Below are positions 46,264 through 57,494 of a stretch of DNA of 64,000 nt, piece after piece (the first letter of the stretch is position 1; every line of letters begins with the position of its first letter). The notes under the pieces are model-generated. The model had not been told where the DNA came from and did no database searches. It was given only the letters and a program-made list of their open reading frames with translations. The position numbers and the translations under genes were made by a program. Source of the DNA: Ambrosia x helenae (taxonomy: Eukaryota; Streptophyta; Magnoliopsida; Asterales; Asteraceae); the NCBI GenBank assembly GCA_030844895.1, contig CM061224.1:25253992-25317991 (forward strand), written 5' to 3'.

Positions 46264-48889
46264 TTATGAGTGAAATGTTCGGCCTTTAAACAGATTTCCA
46301 AACAGAAAGCCGATTGTTGTTTCTTCAGGTTGCGGGTCTGATGATGATTGACCATAATTCCATCTAGCATGCAGTGCTGCTTGTTGGCCAATTTGTGTTC
46401 GAATAGAATCAATGGTTTTTGGGTCAACAGGGTTGTTACCGGTCATGTCTGTCACATAAAATTTGTCTTTAGCTGTTCCATCTTCAGTTGAAATCTCTGC
46501 TCTTTTTATACATAAACTGTTTTCTCTAAAGATTCTGGTTATATCCGAAAGAAGTCCAACACGATCGGTGGTGCATAATTCTAGCTCTAGCGCCTGCATA
46601 AAACCAGTCGGTTAATCTTAGAACAGCTTTCAATATATTCATCTATGCGTGTACTTTGAAGAATTTACTATACCTCAGATGTCCTCCTCTCTATTGCAGC
46701 TTCAAGACATTGCATAACACGCTCTCGTTCTGCCTCTGAGCTTACTGGGCTCCCGTCAACATGCCGAATGTAAAATTCCTACATCCATGAAAACAGAAAA
46801 TAAGAACCTAGAGGTAACAAAACGGGTAGATCAGATAACAGGTCAAAACAAGCCAAGCCAAGCTACCTGAAAAGCCTCCATTTTTTCTGTGTTAACCACT
46901 CCATGAAAGACGACATATTGCATATCAGTAAGAGTGCAAATAATATCAAACAACAGCTTTGGTCTATCCCTACAATGCATAGTAACAACCGTGTAATCCT
47001 TCTCAACACAATCTAAAACCGTAACCCGCGTTCTTAACTTGTTTTCCTTTTCTTCTGTTTTTTCAACCTTTTCATAATCCCGCTCAGCGAACATAATTTG
47101 ATGTAATCTTCTCTGTCTGTGCATGAAACCAGGGGTGGAAAGCGTCATTTTTGCAGTCTTTAAGTCATTGTTTCCTTTGAGAACATTACAAAGAAGCTTC
47201 TTAATAGTCGAGAGCCGTTTCGGGTCTTCAACCGCACACTTTGTTGTATCGTCTGTGACATGCACCACAGCCGCAGCTCTGGCATTGTGTGTCCATATTT
47301 CAGCATTGACCACATTACAGCCAAGGTCCGTTAGGACCGCAGACACTTCAGACAATAATCCAGGTCTGTCTGTTCCAACTAGTTCTATTACCGTATAATC
47401 ATCAGACGGCTTCAACCCAACTGAACCTTCCAGCGAAGGAACATAAAAGGCGTCCCTTTCGAGCACCTAAAAAGACATCATATACATACATGGGAAATAT
47501 TTCAAAAACCAATTAATAAGCAGGAACAATTTGACCCATTAACCGACCCGTCCAACGTGCCACTGAAACATAATACAGATATTCAGTTTATTACCTTTTT
47601 TATATAACTGACCACCCCATCATCTCTAATTTTGCTTCCATCATGAGATATAACATTGAACACTGTCAAAATCACAAAAACAGGATCAGATACTGACATA
47701 CTATAATCCGGGACCATATAGCACAAAGTTATTCATATTCTTGTTTTACACGCAAAGCTAACGTTAACAATATACCATCCATGAACCATCCTCCATCTGA
47801 TGAAATATAAGCTTTTTTGATAATAAGCTCCAAATCCGCAAGAACTTGCACCACTTCCAGTAGTATACCATGCTTATTAACACTTTCAACCTAACACACA
47901 TTCCATAAGTTACAACTTTCAAGTTTCAACACATGCCAGGGTCAACCAAAAAGTCAACTCAAATTAGAGGTGTACAAAAAAAACCGGTTTGGACAGTTCC
48001 TAACCTGGCCCGGTGTCACATAAAAACCAGTTTGACCCAAACTGGTGCCAAACTGACCCAACCCACAGTTTCGTATACCGCTTCGATATTCTATCAGTGA
48101 AACTGGTTTGAACCCGAGCCATTTTGACTCAAACATGCGCCAACCCAACCCGCAAGTTTTGGGCCCAAATCGATTTCAACCTGACCCGACCCAGTCACCT
48201 AACCTGCAGGTTTTGGGACCAAATCGGCTTCAACCCACCCACAGGTTCTGGGCCCGAATCGGTTTTAACCGGACCAGACCCAACCCAACCTGCAGGTTTT
48301 GGGCCTGGATCGGTTTCAACCTGACCCAACCAAATCCAACCCGCATGTTTGGGCCCAAATCGGTTTCAACCCGACCCGACCCGACCCAACCCACAGGTTT
48401 GGGTCCGAACCAGTTTCAACCTGACCCAACCCAACCCGCATGTTTGGGCCCAAATTGGATTTCAACCCGACCCGACCCGACCCAACCCGCATGTTTGGGC
48501 CCAAATTGGATTTCAACCCGACCCAACCCAACCCATTGGTTTGGGTCCGAACCAGTTTCAACCCGACCCTAATCCACTTGGATAGGGTTCAATTATTTTT
48601 CTATAGAACCGACCCGAACCGGCTTGACAAAAAACCCGAAATGTACACCTCTAACTGAAATCAGTCCATCAAAACATATCATATTATCATACCTGTATAA
48701 CTGTTGCATCTGGAGAAGAATTGTTATCAATTGTAACCCTGTTACAGAAAGAAAACATCCCTAAATTAAGCAATTACATAACAAAACAAATTAAAAAAAA
48801 AAAACAGGGTTAGAGTAATAAATAAATAAATAAATAAAGAACCTGGGTGGATTCATCCTCCTAATGAGTTTTGCATACTCATCCTCCAT
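46264..48889 (-). CDS. ACT domain repeat protein (ACR type), seven exons, intact
   Basis: ACR proteins carry four ACT domains, small ligand-binding folds, and are thought to sense amino acids or nitrogen state; no enzyme activity is known. Exons (minus): 48889-48843, 48738-48693, 47890-47776, 47662-47595, 47466-46867, 46778-46674, 46593-46264. All have GT..AG borders and join without frame breaks to 436 residues. The start MEDEYAKLIRRMNPP is typical of the ACR3/4/5 group. ACT domains lie near residues 30-100 (NKHGILLEVVQVL), 116-190 (TDRPGLLSEVSAVL), 240-315 (RDRPKLLFDIICTL) and 330-405 (TDRVGLLSDITRIF). The C-terminus GFLFGNLFKGRTFHS is the family ending. Intron 2 (48692-47891) contains a 689-bp hAT-type MITE. 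The individual ACR number is not assigned. Confidence 0.93.
47965..48653. mobile_element. hAT-type MITE with internal minisatellite, in ACR intron 2
   Basis: Perfect 12-bp inverted ends TAGAGGTGTACA / TGTACACCTCTA, flanked by ACTCAAAT (47957-47964) and ACTGAAAT (48654-48661), 8 bases with one mismatch. The interior is a minisatellite of units of about 50 bases: TTTGGGCCCAAATCGG, TTTCAACCCGACCCGACC, CAACCCGCATG. The 60-154 codon frames here are repeat translations, not genes. Confidence 0.85.
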
Positions 48890-49656
48890 GTGTATTATTA
48901 TTATTTACACAACAAAACCAAAGAAACAGAAATGGAGATGAAATGAAAGTTGAATTGGAAGAAAATTTATACAGGAAAAAAGAAAGAGAGGGAATCAGGT
49001 CTGGAAGAGGTAAGGAATCAACATAGATGCAAGAGGAGAGGGGGCAGAATGAGAATCAGTGGGTCACTAGATAGATAAAGTGTGCTTTGCACCTTATTCC
49101 CATCACTTTGGATATTAATATTATTATATGCCTGACGTAGATACAGTCGTCAGAATTGGGGTTTTTGTTGACGTGGCGGGTTTTTATTGGATGGTTGTGA
49201 CGGTTATGGGCTGCCCGAGTGCCCGAAAAGGGGGTTTTGATTATAAAATATCTAGGAAAATCTGAAGTGAAAAGTGTATAAAATCTATACCGGATAAAGT
49301 TTTGGAATTATGATATACGTAGAATACAAAATTGTTTGTTAAAAGTTTATTTTTAAATGGATCTATAGATTTTGTTTAGCAATTAGCATGATTAGCATCG
49401 CAGATCTTAATTCTTTATGTCTCTCTTTTTTTATTATTTTTTTTATTAATCTTTATTGTAGAATTAAGGAATTGAGGTAGGAGTCGAAATGCTTGAAATA
49501 TCGTTTTTATATTTTAGAGATGTGAATATCTAGGATTCTCTGTAGTAAAATCTTTAAATTTTAGAGATAAAGTTTCGGGATTGAAAAAGGGGCGAGCCTA
49601 ACGTAAAAAGGATGTTATCGTAAAAAGTATAAGAAGAATTATTAGCCATAAATTAA
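48890..49656 (-). promoter_or_regulatory. 5' region of the ACR gene and AT-rich flank
   Basis: Upstream of the ACR ATG is a purine-rich leader (48960-49060), then AT-rich sequence up to the next MITE. (AAAT)n runs lie just inside intron 1 (48818-48838). No gene or sure TATA box. Confidence 0.35.
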
Positions 49657-50056
49657 GGGTATGTTTGGCAAAACTAGTTGATGGCTGGTAGCTGTAGCTG
49701 GAAGATGGTAGTTGTAGCTTTTTAAATATATTTTGGTGTTTGGCAAAGTAGCTGGAACTTTTAATAAAATGTATAAAATGACTAAAATAGACATTAACTA
49801 AAAGCTTGTATGTATCTTTTTTTAATTTTTTTTTTATGATAGAATGAATATTTATGTCATTTACTCATTAAAAGCTTGTAGCTAGTAGAACTTTTTCATA
49901 CTACTAGTAGTTTTTCACTGTAGAGCTTTTTCTCTAACCTATTATTAATTCGTTTAACAACTTGTTTGGGTGACAACAATCTTTGAAAAGATTTATGAGT
50001 TTTTTCTTAAAAGCTTGAAGCTTGAAGCTCTTAAAAGTTCATTGCCAAACATACCC
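49657..50056. mobile_element. hAT-like MITE, 400 bp
   Basis: Inverted ends GGGTATGTTTGGCAA / TTGCCAAACATACCC, flanked by TAAATTAA (49649-49656) and TAAATTAG (50057-50064). The interior has GTAGCTGGTAGCTGTAGC-like and AAAGCTTGAAGCTTGAAGC runs. No coding capacity. Confidence 0.8.
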
Positions 50057-50103
50057 TAAATTAGATAATCAGGGGCACGATGGTAATTTCTTTGCGTCAT
50101 TAA

Positions 50104-50993
50104 AGTTTCACCCTCATTTTTAAAATGGTCATAACTTTTTCATAAGACATTATTTTAAAAAAAAAAACTATACCATAAAAAACAAGTTGTTCACCCTCTT
50201 TCATTTCCATACTATATTGCTATACTTTAAAAAATTGTTGGGTTGATAACTTGTGTTTTATTGGGGGTATACTTGCGTTTTAGAAACGCAAGTTATAAAA
50301 CTCCTGAAGGGTTTCACTAGAATGCCAAAAGTTATAAAGAATCAGACATTAAGATCATGAATGCTAATCTGATTACCAGAGGCCAGACGATATAAATAAC
50401 ATAGATTGATGTTAAACGACAAAATCAAACTTCCATAAAGTCCAAATCTTTGATCTTATAAGCATCAAGAACCTCATGGCATGATGAATATGATATATGT
50501 ACGTAAATCAATCCTTACATGAAAGAAACAGAGCTAAATTAAGCGCAATAATACTCATATCAATGCAATGCATGTGCTAAAGATCAACTTGCGTTTTATT
50601 GATGGTATACTTATGTTTTAGAAACGCAAGTTATACCTGATAAAGACGACCTGATGAAATGCAAGTTATAAATGATAAAACGCAGGTTATACATTCTAAA
50701 ACGCAAGTTATACATGATAAAACGTAAGTTATATCCGTTAAAAAGATGCAAGTTATATATGATTAAACGTAAGTTATTTCTGATATAACGCAAGTTATTT
50801 CTGACAAAAAATGCAAGTCGTAGCATGATAAAACGCAAGTTATCAACCCAACAAATTTATATATATATATATATATATAACAATAGGGTATGCAAATGAA
50901 AAAGGATAAAAAGCTTGTTTTTATGGTATATTTTTTTTAAAAAAATAATGTCATATGAAAATGTTATGGACGTTTAAAAAATGGGGTGAAACT
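50104..50993. mobile_element. Foldback-like element with long imperfect inverted arms and a minisatellite core
   Basis: The left arm (about 50104-50290) and the reverse complement of the right arm (about 50830-50993) match along most of their length: GGGTGAAAC, TTATGAAAA, GTTTTTATGGTATA, GAAATGAAAG/CAAATGAAAA and CAAGTTATCAACCCAACAA correspond in order. Between them are about 270 bases of unplaced sequence and a minisatellite. No target duplication was firmly identified. A Mutator-like or foldback origin is possible. Confidence 0.65.
50590..50850. repeat. Minisatellite of AACGCAAGTTATA units
   Basis: About eleven copies of TGATAAAACGCAAGTTATA (roughly 19-27 bases apart), variable in the spacer but constant in GCAAGTTAT. 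One unit in inverse orientation sits in the left arm (about 50238-50300). Confidence 0.8.
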
Positions 50994-51000
50994 CAATAAT

Positions 51001-51339
51001 TGTGGGTTATATCTATTTTGCATTTCTTCTTCTATTTTAGAAACTCAACGTATATTTTTCCCATTTTAATCTCATCTGTTAATTTATTTTGATCAAAAAC
51101 CTAAAATGCTTCATATCTTTTTTACGCTAAACTTCTTTTTATATTAAACTTTCTCTTGAAAAAAAATATGAAATCTATATAGAGAAAGAGATGAACACTT
51201 CAATATGAGTGTGCTTTGTAACTAACTTATGTGTTTCTTATTGGAGATTTTATTTTGATTTATTCAACATGCCATAATCAAAATAAAATCTCTTGTGTTA
51301 TCATGTTTAACTAATTTACAAATATAAAGTAATCATTAT
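51001..51339. other. AT-rich intergenic, no gene seen
   Basis: About 340 bases of AT-rich sequence with poly(A)/poly(T) runs; nothing recognised. Confidence 0.4.
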
Positions 51340-51566
51340 TAATTTTTTAATAACAAAGCTAAAGTAAGATTTGAAAAGAGTATGATGTAAATAACATTAT
51401 CTCTATCTCATAGGAATAGAGCGGCTGCTTTCAATAAGACCCCCGGCTCGATAGTAGTTTGCGTCAAGTCTTGGACATAAGGCATATAAAAATAAAAAAT
51501 CGCGATAAGCCCGATTGGTGCTTGTATCCCCTTTTCTGTTGGCTATCAACGCCACAACATGATGCA
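51340..51566 (-). mobile_element. Possible decayed retroposon fragment cut by element B
   Basis: Read on minus, CGAGCCGGGGGTCTTATTG, GAAAGCAGCCGCTCTATTCC and a decayed TTTACATCATACTC.. resemble a dispersed SINE-like module that I remember from dicot genomes (the AGCAGCCTCTCTACC..GTAAGGTCTGCGTAC type). This rests on memory only. Its other end is interrupted by the start of element B at 51567. Confidence 0.3.
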
Positions 51567-52454
51567 TGAAGAAACAATAAGTATACCGGAGATTAAGTCT
51601 AATCTCCGGGGGGTTAATACTTACGTGACTACAAAGTTAATCCTTTACCCAAACCGTAATGGTAACCCGAGAGATTGTTAGTGTGTGCGTGTTATGTGTG
51701 TGAAAACAAGAGATTTAAGTGGTTCGGTCATTAATGACCTACGTCCACTGTAAGTACACCGGAATATTATTACTAACAAGGAGATTACAAGTTGAGAGTA
51801 TAGTAGTTATGGCTATCTTTCTGAATGAATACAAGGGTTGTATCTGATCCTATTTATAGGCCTAGTAGTGGGCTGCATGGAGAGGCCCACAGGTGACACC
51901 ATTGGCTTGGGCCCAACCGAGGCCCAAATCCATGGTCCTTCTGGAAATGGCGGGAAAAGGCAGGTTAATGTTGATGACGTCACGCTACAGTGTGGTCGTT
52001 GTTGTAGCTGGACACGTGGCGGATTTCTGGTGGTGTATAGTAACGTCGTACTTGCTACAGTGTTCAGGCTATCTCTGCTGTCTGATGTGACGTCTGACAG
52101 TGGGCGAGGTAATGCCTGCTGGTCACTGTTCACGACAGCGTGCACAGTGTAGCCGTTCACCTTTTGTACTATCTGCCACATGTCCTTCTTCTGCTGGTGT
52201 GTGCTCTGACATGGATCTTTATGAATCTTCCTTTTGTCATTCCTTGTACTTCGTATGAAAAGTGCTAAGGGAAGATTCCGCGCGTGGTTGCAACCGCGTA
52301 TCAGGTATTGTTTGTTGCTTATCATCCGTGTCGGCGCGCGAGACATGCTGATTGCCTGTCCCCGCGCGAGTGCGTTCCTGCGCCGTGACCTGGCGCAGGG
52401 TTGTTGCTTCATGGGGATAGGGATGCCTTACAAATTAGGCTCCCTATCCCTTCA
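51567..52454 (-). repeat. 3' LTR of element B (888 bp)
   Basis: Plus-strand ends TGAAGAAACAA and CCCTATCCCTTCA. A minus-strand TATA box (CTATAAATAGG, about 51850-51861) is followed by the R region. A minus frame of 199 codons lies upstream of the TATA box and recurs in the other LTR; it has no recognised domain. Confidence 0.9.
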
Positions 52455-52599
52455 AGTCCCCCTAGTCTAGGACTTCTCCTGCTCGCTGATGAGTAGGTGG
52501 AGTGCTAGACTCAAAATATGTTAGTCGCGGATGAAAGCTCATCTGCTTGTGTTGTAGAAGCTCTTGGAAGTATTCTTGCGCAGATTCTTGAAAATTTTG

Positions 52600-52885
52600 G
52601 CGGGGAACGTCTTTCCTAGTTTTACGTCAAAATTGCGCCATGGGGACGTTCTCCGCCTCAATCTTGCAGGAGTTGAGCGGGGAACGTCGTTTGTGGACTT
52701 ACGTCAGGTTTCCGCCGTGGAGGACGTTCTCCGCCTCGACCTTGCAGGGGTTGGGCGGGGAACGTCTTTTGAAAATTTACGTCAAGTTCCCGCCGAGAAG
52801 GACGTTCTCCGCCCCAACCTTGCAGTGGTTGGGCGGGGAACGTCTTTTGAAAATTTACGTCAAGTTTCCGCCAAGAAATTAAATG
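52600..52885 (+). promoter_or_regulatory. 78-bp tandem repeats with ACGT motifs upstream of the antisense gene
   Basis: Between 3 and 4 copies of a 78-bp unit, each with GGGGAACGTC, TTACGTCA and GACGTTCTCCGCC. The period is a multiple of three, so a frame (52564-52902) reads through as a 26-residue repeat, but the position between the purine tract and the antisense promoter speaks for DNA function. TTACGTCA is a bZIP-type core. Confidence 0.6.
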
Positions 52886-53039
52886 CTGTTGGAGTGATTT
52901 AATGCGGGTCTGGAGTTTGTGATAAATTCTAAAGCATTGGCATTGAATTTGTCTCTCATAAATTGGAGTAAATGCGCCTGGAATTCGAATGATCAGTTAC
53001 TTCTGATGGAAGTTTAATGGTTGCTGACGTGTTCAGTGA

Positions 53040-53340
53040 TTGTCTGGCTGTGCAGACTGAGGCACGTCACCTCGTGGTTGCAGTTACCAATATCTCGTCT
53101 ATGTCAGGAGCGTGGGACGTCACGCGTCTGACGTTTTGTCTTCGTGGTTGAGATTGTGCCACGTGTCCGTGAACACGTGCTGTCTGTCAGGCTCGTGGGT
53201 TGTCACGCGCTCAGTGTCTTGATATCGTGAGATCTTTCGACACGTGTCGATCATCCGGTGCTAGGAATTTGAAAAGGTGTGACGGTTAGTGCTTCCCTAG
53301 TGGGTCTCACCGTCATTAATGCGATGAGTATATAAAGTTC
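53040..53340 (+). promoter_or_regulatory. Promoter of the element B antisense gene
   Basis: TATATAAAG at 53329-53337 lies about 300 bases before the ATG. Upstream are G-box type motifs: GCCACGTGTC (about 53158), ACACGTGC (about 53174) and ACACGTGTCG (about 53240), plus GACGTCACGCGTC. This suggests transcription independent of the LTR. Confidence 0.6.
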
Positions 53341-53631
53341 ATCAGTGTTGCTATGAACGGTTACTTTTCCAATACTCCTCCTTCTTGCTTTCCTTTTTCT
53401 CTCAAACTTCCGGCCAACTTACTTTGAAGTTTCCGTTTAATCTTCAAAGATCTCTCTGATCTTGGAGATTCATTGTTGAAACTTCAAGTTTCTTCAGTTC
53501 TAGTGTCTTCCCTTTCTTTGTCTTCTATTTGCTAGTTTTTGACAACCGTTGTCTTTTCACTTCTGTTGAAGATTCCGGTGGATCTTCATATTTTCCGGTA
53601 CATTTTCCAGATTTCTTGGGCTCTTATCATC

Positions 53632-56600
53632 ATGTCTGAAAGTCACAGTGCTTCTGGGGAGGTTGTAGGCAAGGAGCCGGAGGGGGTGGTGCAGGAGACC
53701 ACCGTTGAGCATGACCGGGTGAAGGAAAGGAAACTGATGACCAACACTTTCTGTGTTTGGGGTCAGGAGGCCTTCAACCGGTTTTGTGTGATGTATGGGA
53801 TTTTACCGGAGTGGGAGCCCACACTCCCTTCTCCGACCAGTACTGTCCTTTCTGCCGGTAGTGATCAGCTGCATTGTATGAAGCCCATTTTGCCAAGTGC
53901 GGGTTTCGCCTCCCATGCACGCGCTTCCAAATTGATACAATGGTGGCTTATGGCGTTGGGCCTACTCAACTAACCGCCTTTGGGCTTCTGAGGTTAGTTC
54001 ACTTTGAGGCCTCGTGCCGTGCTTTGGACATTGAGCCGACTGTTGAGCGGTTCAATGTCTTTTACTTCATGGCGAGGGATGAAATGTGGTTTTCTTTCAA
54101 GCCACGCCCGAAGGTGCCGCCGATGGCTACCCATACCCCGAAATCCCTTCACTGGGCGAAGGAGAAATTCTTCTTTGTGAAGAAGGGGGTTATCCCAGTT
54201 AGACTCCCCTGGAAGGTAATAGGGGATGGGCAGCGCGTGGCGGATATGCCCCTGCCCAAGGATTTCAAGAAGCAGGATTCGTTCCTTGCCCTTACCGCCA
54301 ATGCCACTAAGCTGGAGTTTCAGAATCTGACAGAAGGCATCTTCTTCCTTCTGGGGATGAGCCGTAATGGCATTCGGGCGGGTAAAGAGCCGTATATTGC
54401 GGAGGAGGGTAAGTGTTTATTATCATTATTATTATTATTATTAGTATCTCCCGCGCTCCTTTCCTTATTATGTGTTGTTTACAGGTGTAAGTAAATTCGA
54501 GTTTTATGCTGCCCGCCAGGAGAAGGGCATCAAATGGAGGCCTGTGGCGGAGGGTCAGACCTCATGTTTGGATGAGTTGGCTGATCGCTTTTACTATCTT
54601 GACCTCTCCACTGTGCCCAAGCCTTACTACACAACTGGTGAGTCTCCCAATCCTTTCCTTCATAGCGTTTTTGGAGACGATACCATAGGGAAAATTCCGC
54701 CGGTGGGCTCGTCCGCGGGGCGTGGTCGTTGGAAACACGCGCCGCGGAAGCACAGGTATCGAGCCATAATTACTCTTACTGACTCGGGCTCTTCCGTTTC
54801 AGCAGGGGAAGTTGTGAAGGGGCGCCGGCGGCGGAAGGACGGTCCACCCTCTGAAGATGAGGAGGAAGTGAAATCTTACCAACTGGAGAAGAGGAAGAGG
54901 CCGCGGACGACTGGGCCTGTTAAGGAGACTCCAGTTCCATCTGGCGCTGGAGGTGGTGAAGGGCCGGTTCAAGGCCCAGAACAAGCTGACGCTCCCAAGG
55001 CTCCTCTTGGGAGTGGTGGTGGCGGGCCGCAAGGGGCTACCTCGCCGGTTTTCAGCATGGGCATTGGTGCCGCCCCTGCTCGCCAACCACTCTTCCAGAA
55101 GCTGTTGAGGAAGAAAACTCCTGGTAAGTTGTCCTCTTCACTCTTTCTTTTCTATGAGTTTTGTTTGTATTATCATTATAACTTTATTGTTCTTTTACAG
55201 TGGCGCCGAAGATTGTGCCTACTACTCCTTCGTCTCCTTCCGCCGAGGCGAGTAGGAGGGAGGAGGATGCCCTTTGGAGGGAACAGGAGGTCGCCAGGAA
55301 GCAGGCGGAGGCCGAGGATGCCTTACGTAAGGCTGAGGCTGAGAAGAAGGCCGCTGCTGCAAAGCAGGCGGTGGCCGATGAAGCCCGCCGCCGGGCTGAG
55401 GCGGAGAAGAAGGCTGCTGCCGATGAAGCCGCACGAAAGGCTGAGGTAGATAAGAAGGCTGAGGCGGACCGCCTTCGCCTCCAAGAACAAAAATTCTTGG
55501 AGGAAAAGGCCAGGTTGGCCGAGGAGCGCGCAGCCAAAGAGCGCGCTGACGCGGAGAGCCGGGAGCTGGCTCACGATGAAGATGGCTTCGAGAGGGCCCT
55601 TTTTCAGCAGGGTGCCTCCGGTGCTGGTGGCTCGCGTCGGGATCGGCGCGAGTCTTCTCGGGTTAGGGAATCAACAGGAGTCTATGACGGCTCCTGTTGG
55701 TCTGGTGGTGACGCCATTTGGCGCCCTCGCTGGGCAATAAGGGAAAACACCCTGTTTTCCAACTCCTTAGCCGCCGAAGAGTTCGTCAGCGAGGTGGTGC
55801 CTCCCTATGAGCGCACTCACTAGGATATGTTGAGTCGTCAGGACCTTATTGCCGCCTTGTGCGTTAATCAGGCGACTCAACTATCAATGATGGACTCGCT
55901 GCGGCGCCGCGACTCGGCGCTGTGGCGGGACATGGAGCGCGTAGAGGCAGAGAAGGCAAGCCTTGCTGAGAAGGAGGCTACCTTCCAGGCGGAGATTGCC
56001 AAGTACCGCCGTCGTGCTCATGACGCGGAGGCTAAAGTCTCCAAACTTGAGGAGGATGCGGCCTCCGACAGGCGCCGCTGGTCAGACTCCTGGAAGAAGG
56101 CCAATACTGACATCTCAGACCTTAAGGAGCTTCTGGCAGAGGCGCGGGAAGAGCGGCGGACGGCGGTGAAGAAGTTGGAGGAGAAGAGCAAGGCCCTCAC
56201 GGAGCGGACGACTAAGTATGTAGAAATGCGCAAGGAGCTTGAGTCTAAGGACGAGGCCCTTGTCGCGGCTACTGAGCGCGTCTCTTCTCTGGAGCAGGAG
56301 AGGATCCAGGTCCTTGGTGCAAAGGAGGACCTGGAGCGAGACCTGGATTCTTGTGACCAGGCTCGCCTCGAGGCTGTGAAGGAGAGTGAGGCGGCCAAGC
56401 TGTTGTTGGAGGAGGCTGTCTCCGCCCAGACCCAGATGCAAGATTCCATCAAGTGGTTGATGACAGATGGGATGAATGGGGTAAGTCTTCGCGCTTTCTT
56501 TATTTTTGATACTTGTCTTTCTAGTCCATATACTAACTTTGGTTTTGTCTGCAGGTCTTTAAGAGGTTTTGGCAAGAGCCCCTGCTGGGTGATCAAATTG

Positions 56601-56896
56601 CTGCCATTGCCGCCGCCGCCCAAGCCTATGGTTATGGCGAGGGTTATGAAGACGGTTTCTTGCACGCTCAAAATGATGGGCGCATCGTGGACGCAGATCA
56701 TTACGGCAAGCCTTTGAAGGATGAATATGAGGCGGAACTTCTGAAGTTTGAGAAGATAGAGTTCCCCATCCTCCAAGTGCTTGCAGATTGCAACAAGAAT
56801 GCGGATCCACCTGCGGCCCTGAAATACTTTATAGAGACATCTGATGAGCTGGCGAGGGCTTCTGGCGAAGGGACCTCCGGGGCGGGTGACCAGTAG
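53632..56896 (+). pseudogene. Antisense gene of element B: putative gypsy-type transposase domain (PF04195) plus coiled coil, spliced
   Basis: Exons: 53632-54408, 54485-55123, 55201-56480, 56555-56896, all GT..AG and phase-consistent. The protein starts MSESHSASGE. Residues about 35-200 match the plant family named 'putative gypsy type transposon' (FCVWGQEAFNRFCVMYGI, EKFFFVKKGVIPVRLPW). Then come a basic/acidic hinge (EVVKGRRRRKDGPPSEDEEE), a long Ala/Glu/Arg coiled coil in exon 3, and the conserved end FEKIEFPILQVL. Two lesions: a frameshift near 53875 and an in-frame TAG at 55821-55823. Function unknown. It converges on pol. Antisense extra genes are known in some Tat elements. Confidence 0.75.
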
Positions 56897-57494
56897 GCGC
56901 TAGATTTTGTTATTTGTAATCTTATCTTTCCTTGTAAATATAAAAGGGTTTTTAAGTCCCTTTTTTTAATGAAATTTTTCGTTTGTTATATCGTGTTGTC
57001 TCGTCCCTAATTTACTTATTTAACCAAGTCGTCACCCAGTGTGTAAGTAAGAGTTAGGGCGCGCGCTCAGCTAGACAATCCGACGTCTAAGTGTTTTAAC
57101 ACTTTCTCGCCTTGAAGATTGTAGCGGAGGCGACTTGTGCCATTGAGTCCGACTTAGGCGCGTGATAGCCTTGCCTTGAAGACCTTTTACCGCGTTTATG
57201 CTGCGCGCTACTCTGTTGTCCGAGTTGCAATGACTCTAGAAGACAAGAGTTGGTGCGCGTGTTATTGCTATGCGGTGTTGTAGGTCCGGCGAGTAAATCC
57301 GTCTTGAAGACTCTACGCTAGCTGAGTACAAGCCCGACGCGCACGCGGCGCGTCTTGAAGGCGTGCCCTGCTAGCGTGTTTGGTCCGACGTGATTTTGCC
57401 TAAGTCTTGAAGACCCTGGCGCGGAAAGTACAAGTAGAAACACAGATATAGGAAACGTTTTCATTAATAATATGGCATGTGTAGCCGTTTTATA
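56897..57494. repeat. Convergent spacer of element B with repeated CTTGAAGA motifs
   Basis: 598 bases between the antisense stop and the end of pol. The near-palindrome GTCTTGAAGAC or a variant occurs near 57110, 57172, 57302, 57351 and 57404, each in GC-rich surroundings with GCGCG runs. TATAAAAGGG and AATGAAA at 56938-56975 may serve 3'-end formation of the antisense transcript. No gene. Confidence 0.5.

Noticed and set aside
48108..48658. Several 60-154 codon frames rich in Pro, Asn, Phe and Gln
   Set aside because: Minisatellite translations within the hAT-type MITE in an ACR intron.
52564..52902. 112-codon frame with 26-residue repeats
   Set aside because: Open only because the 78-bp DNA repeat is divisible by three; better read as a regulatory array.
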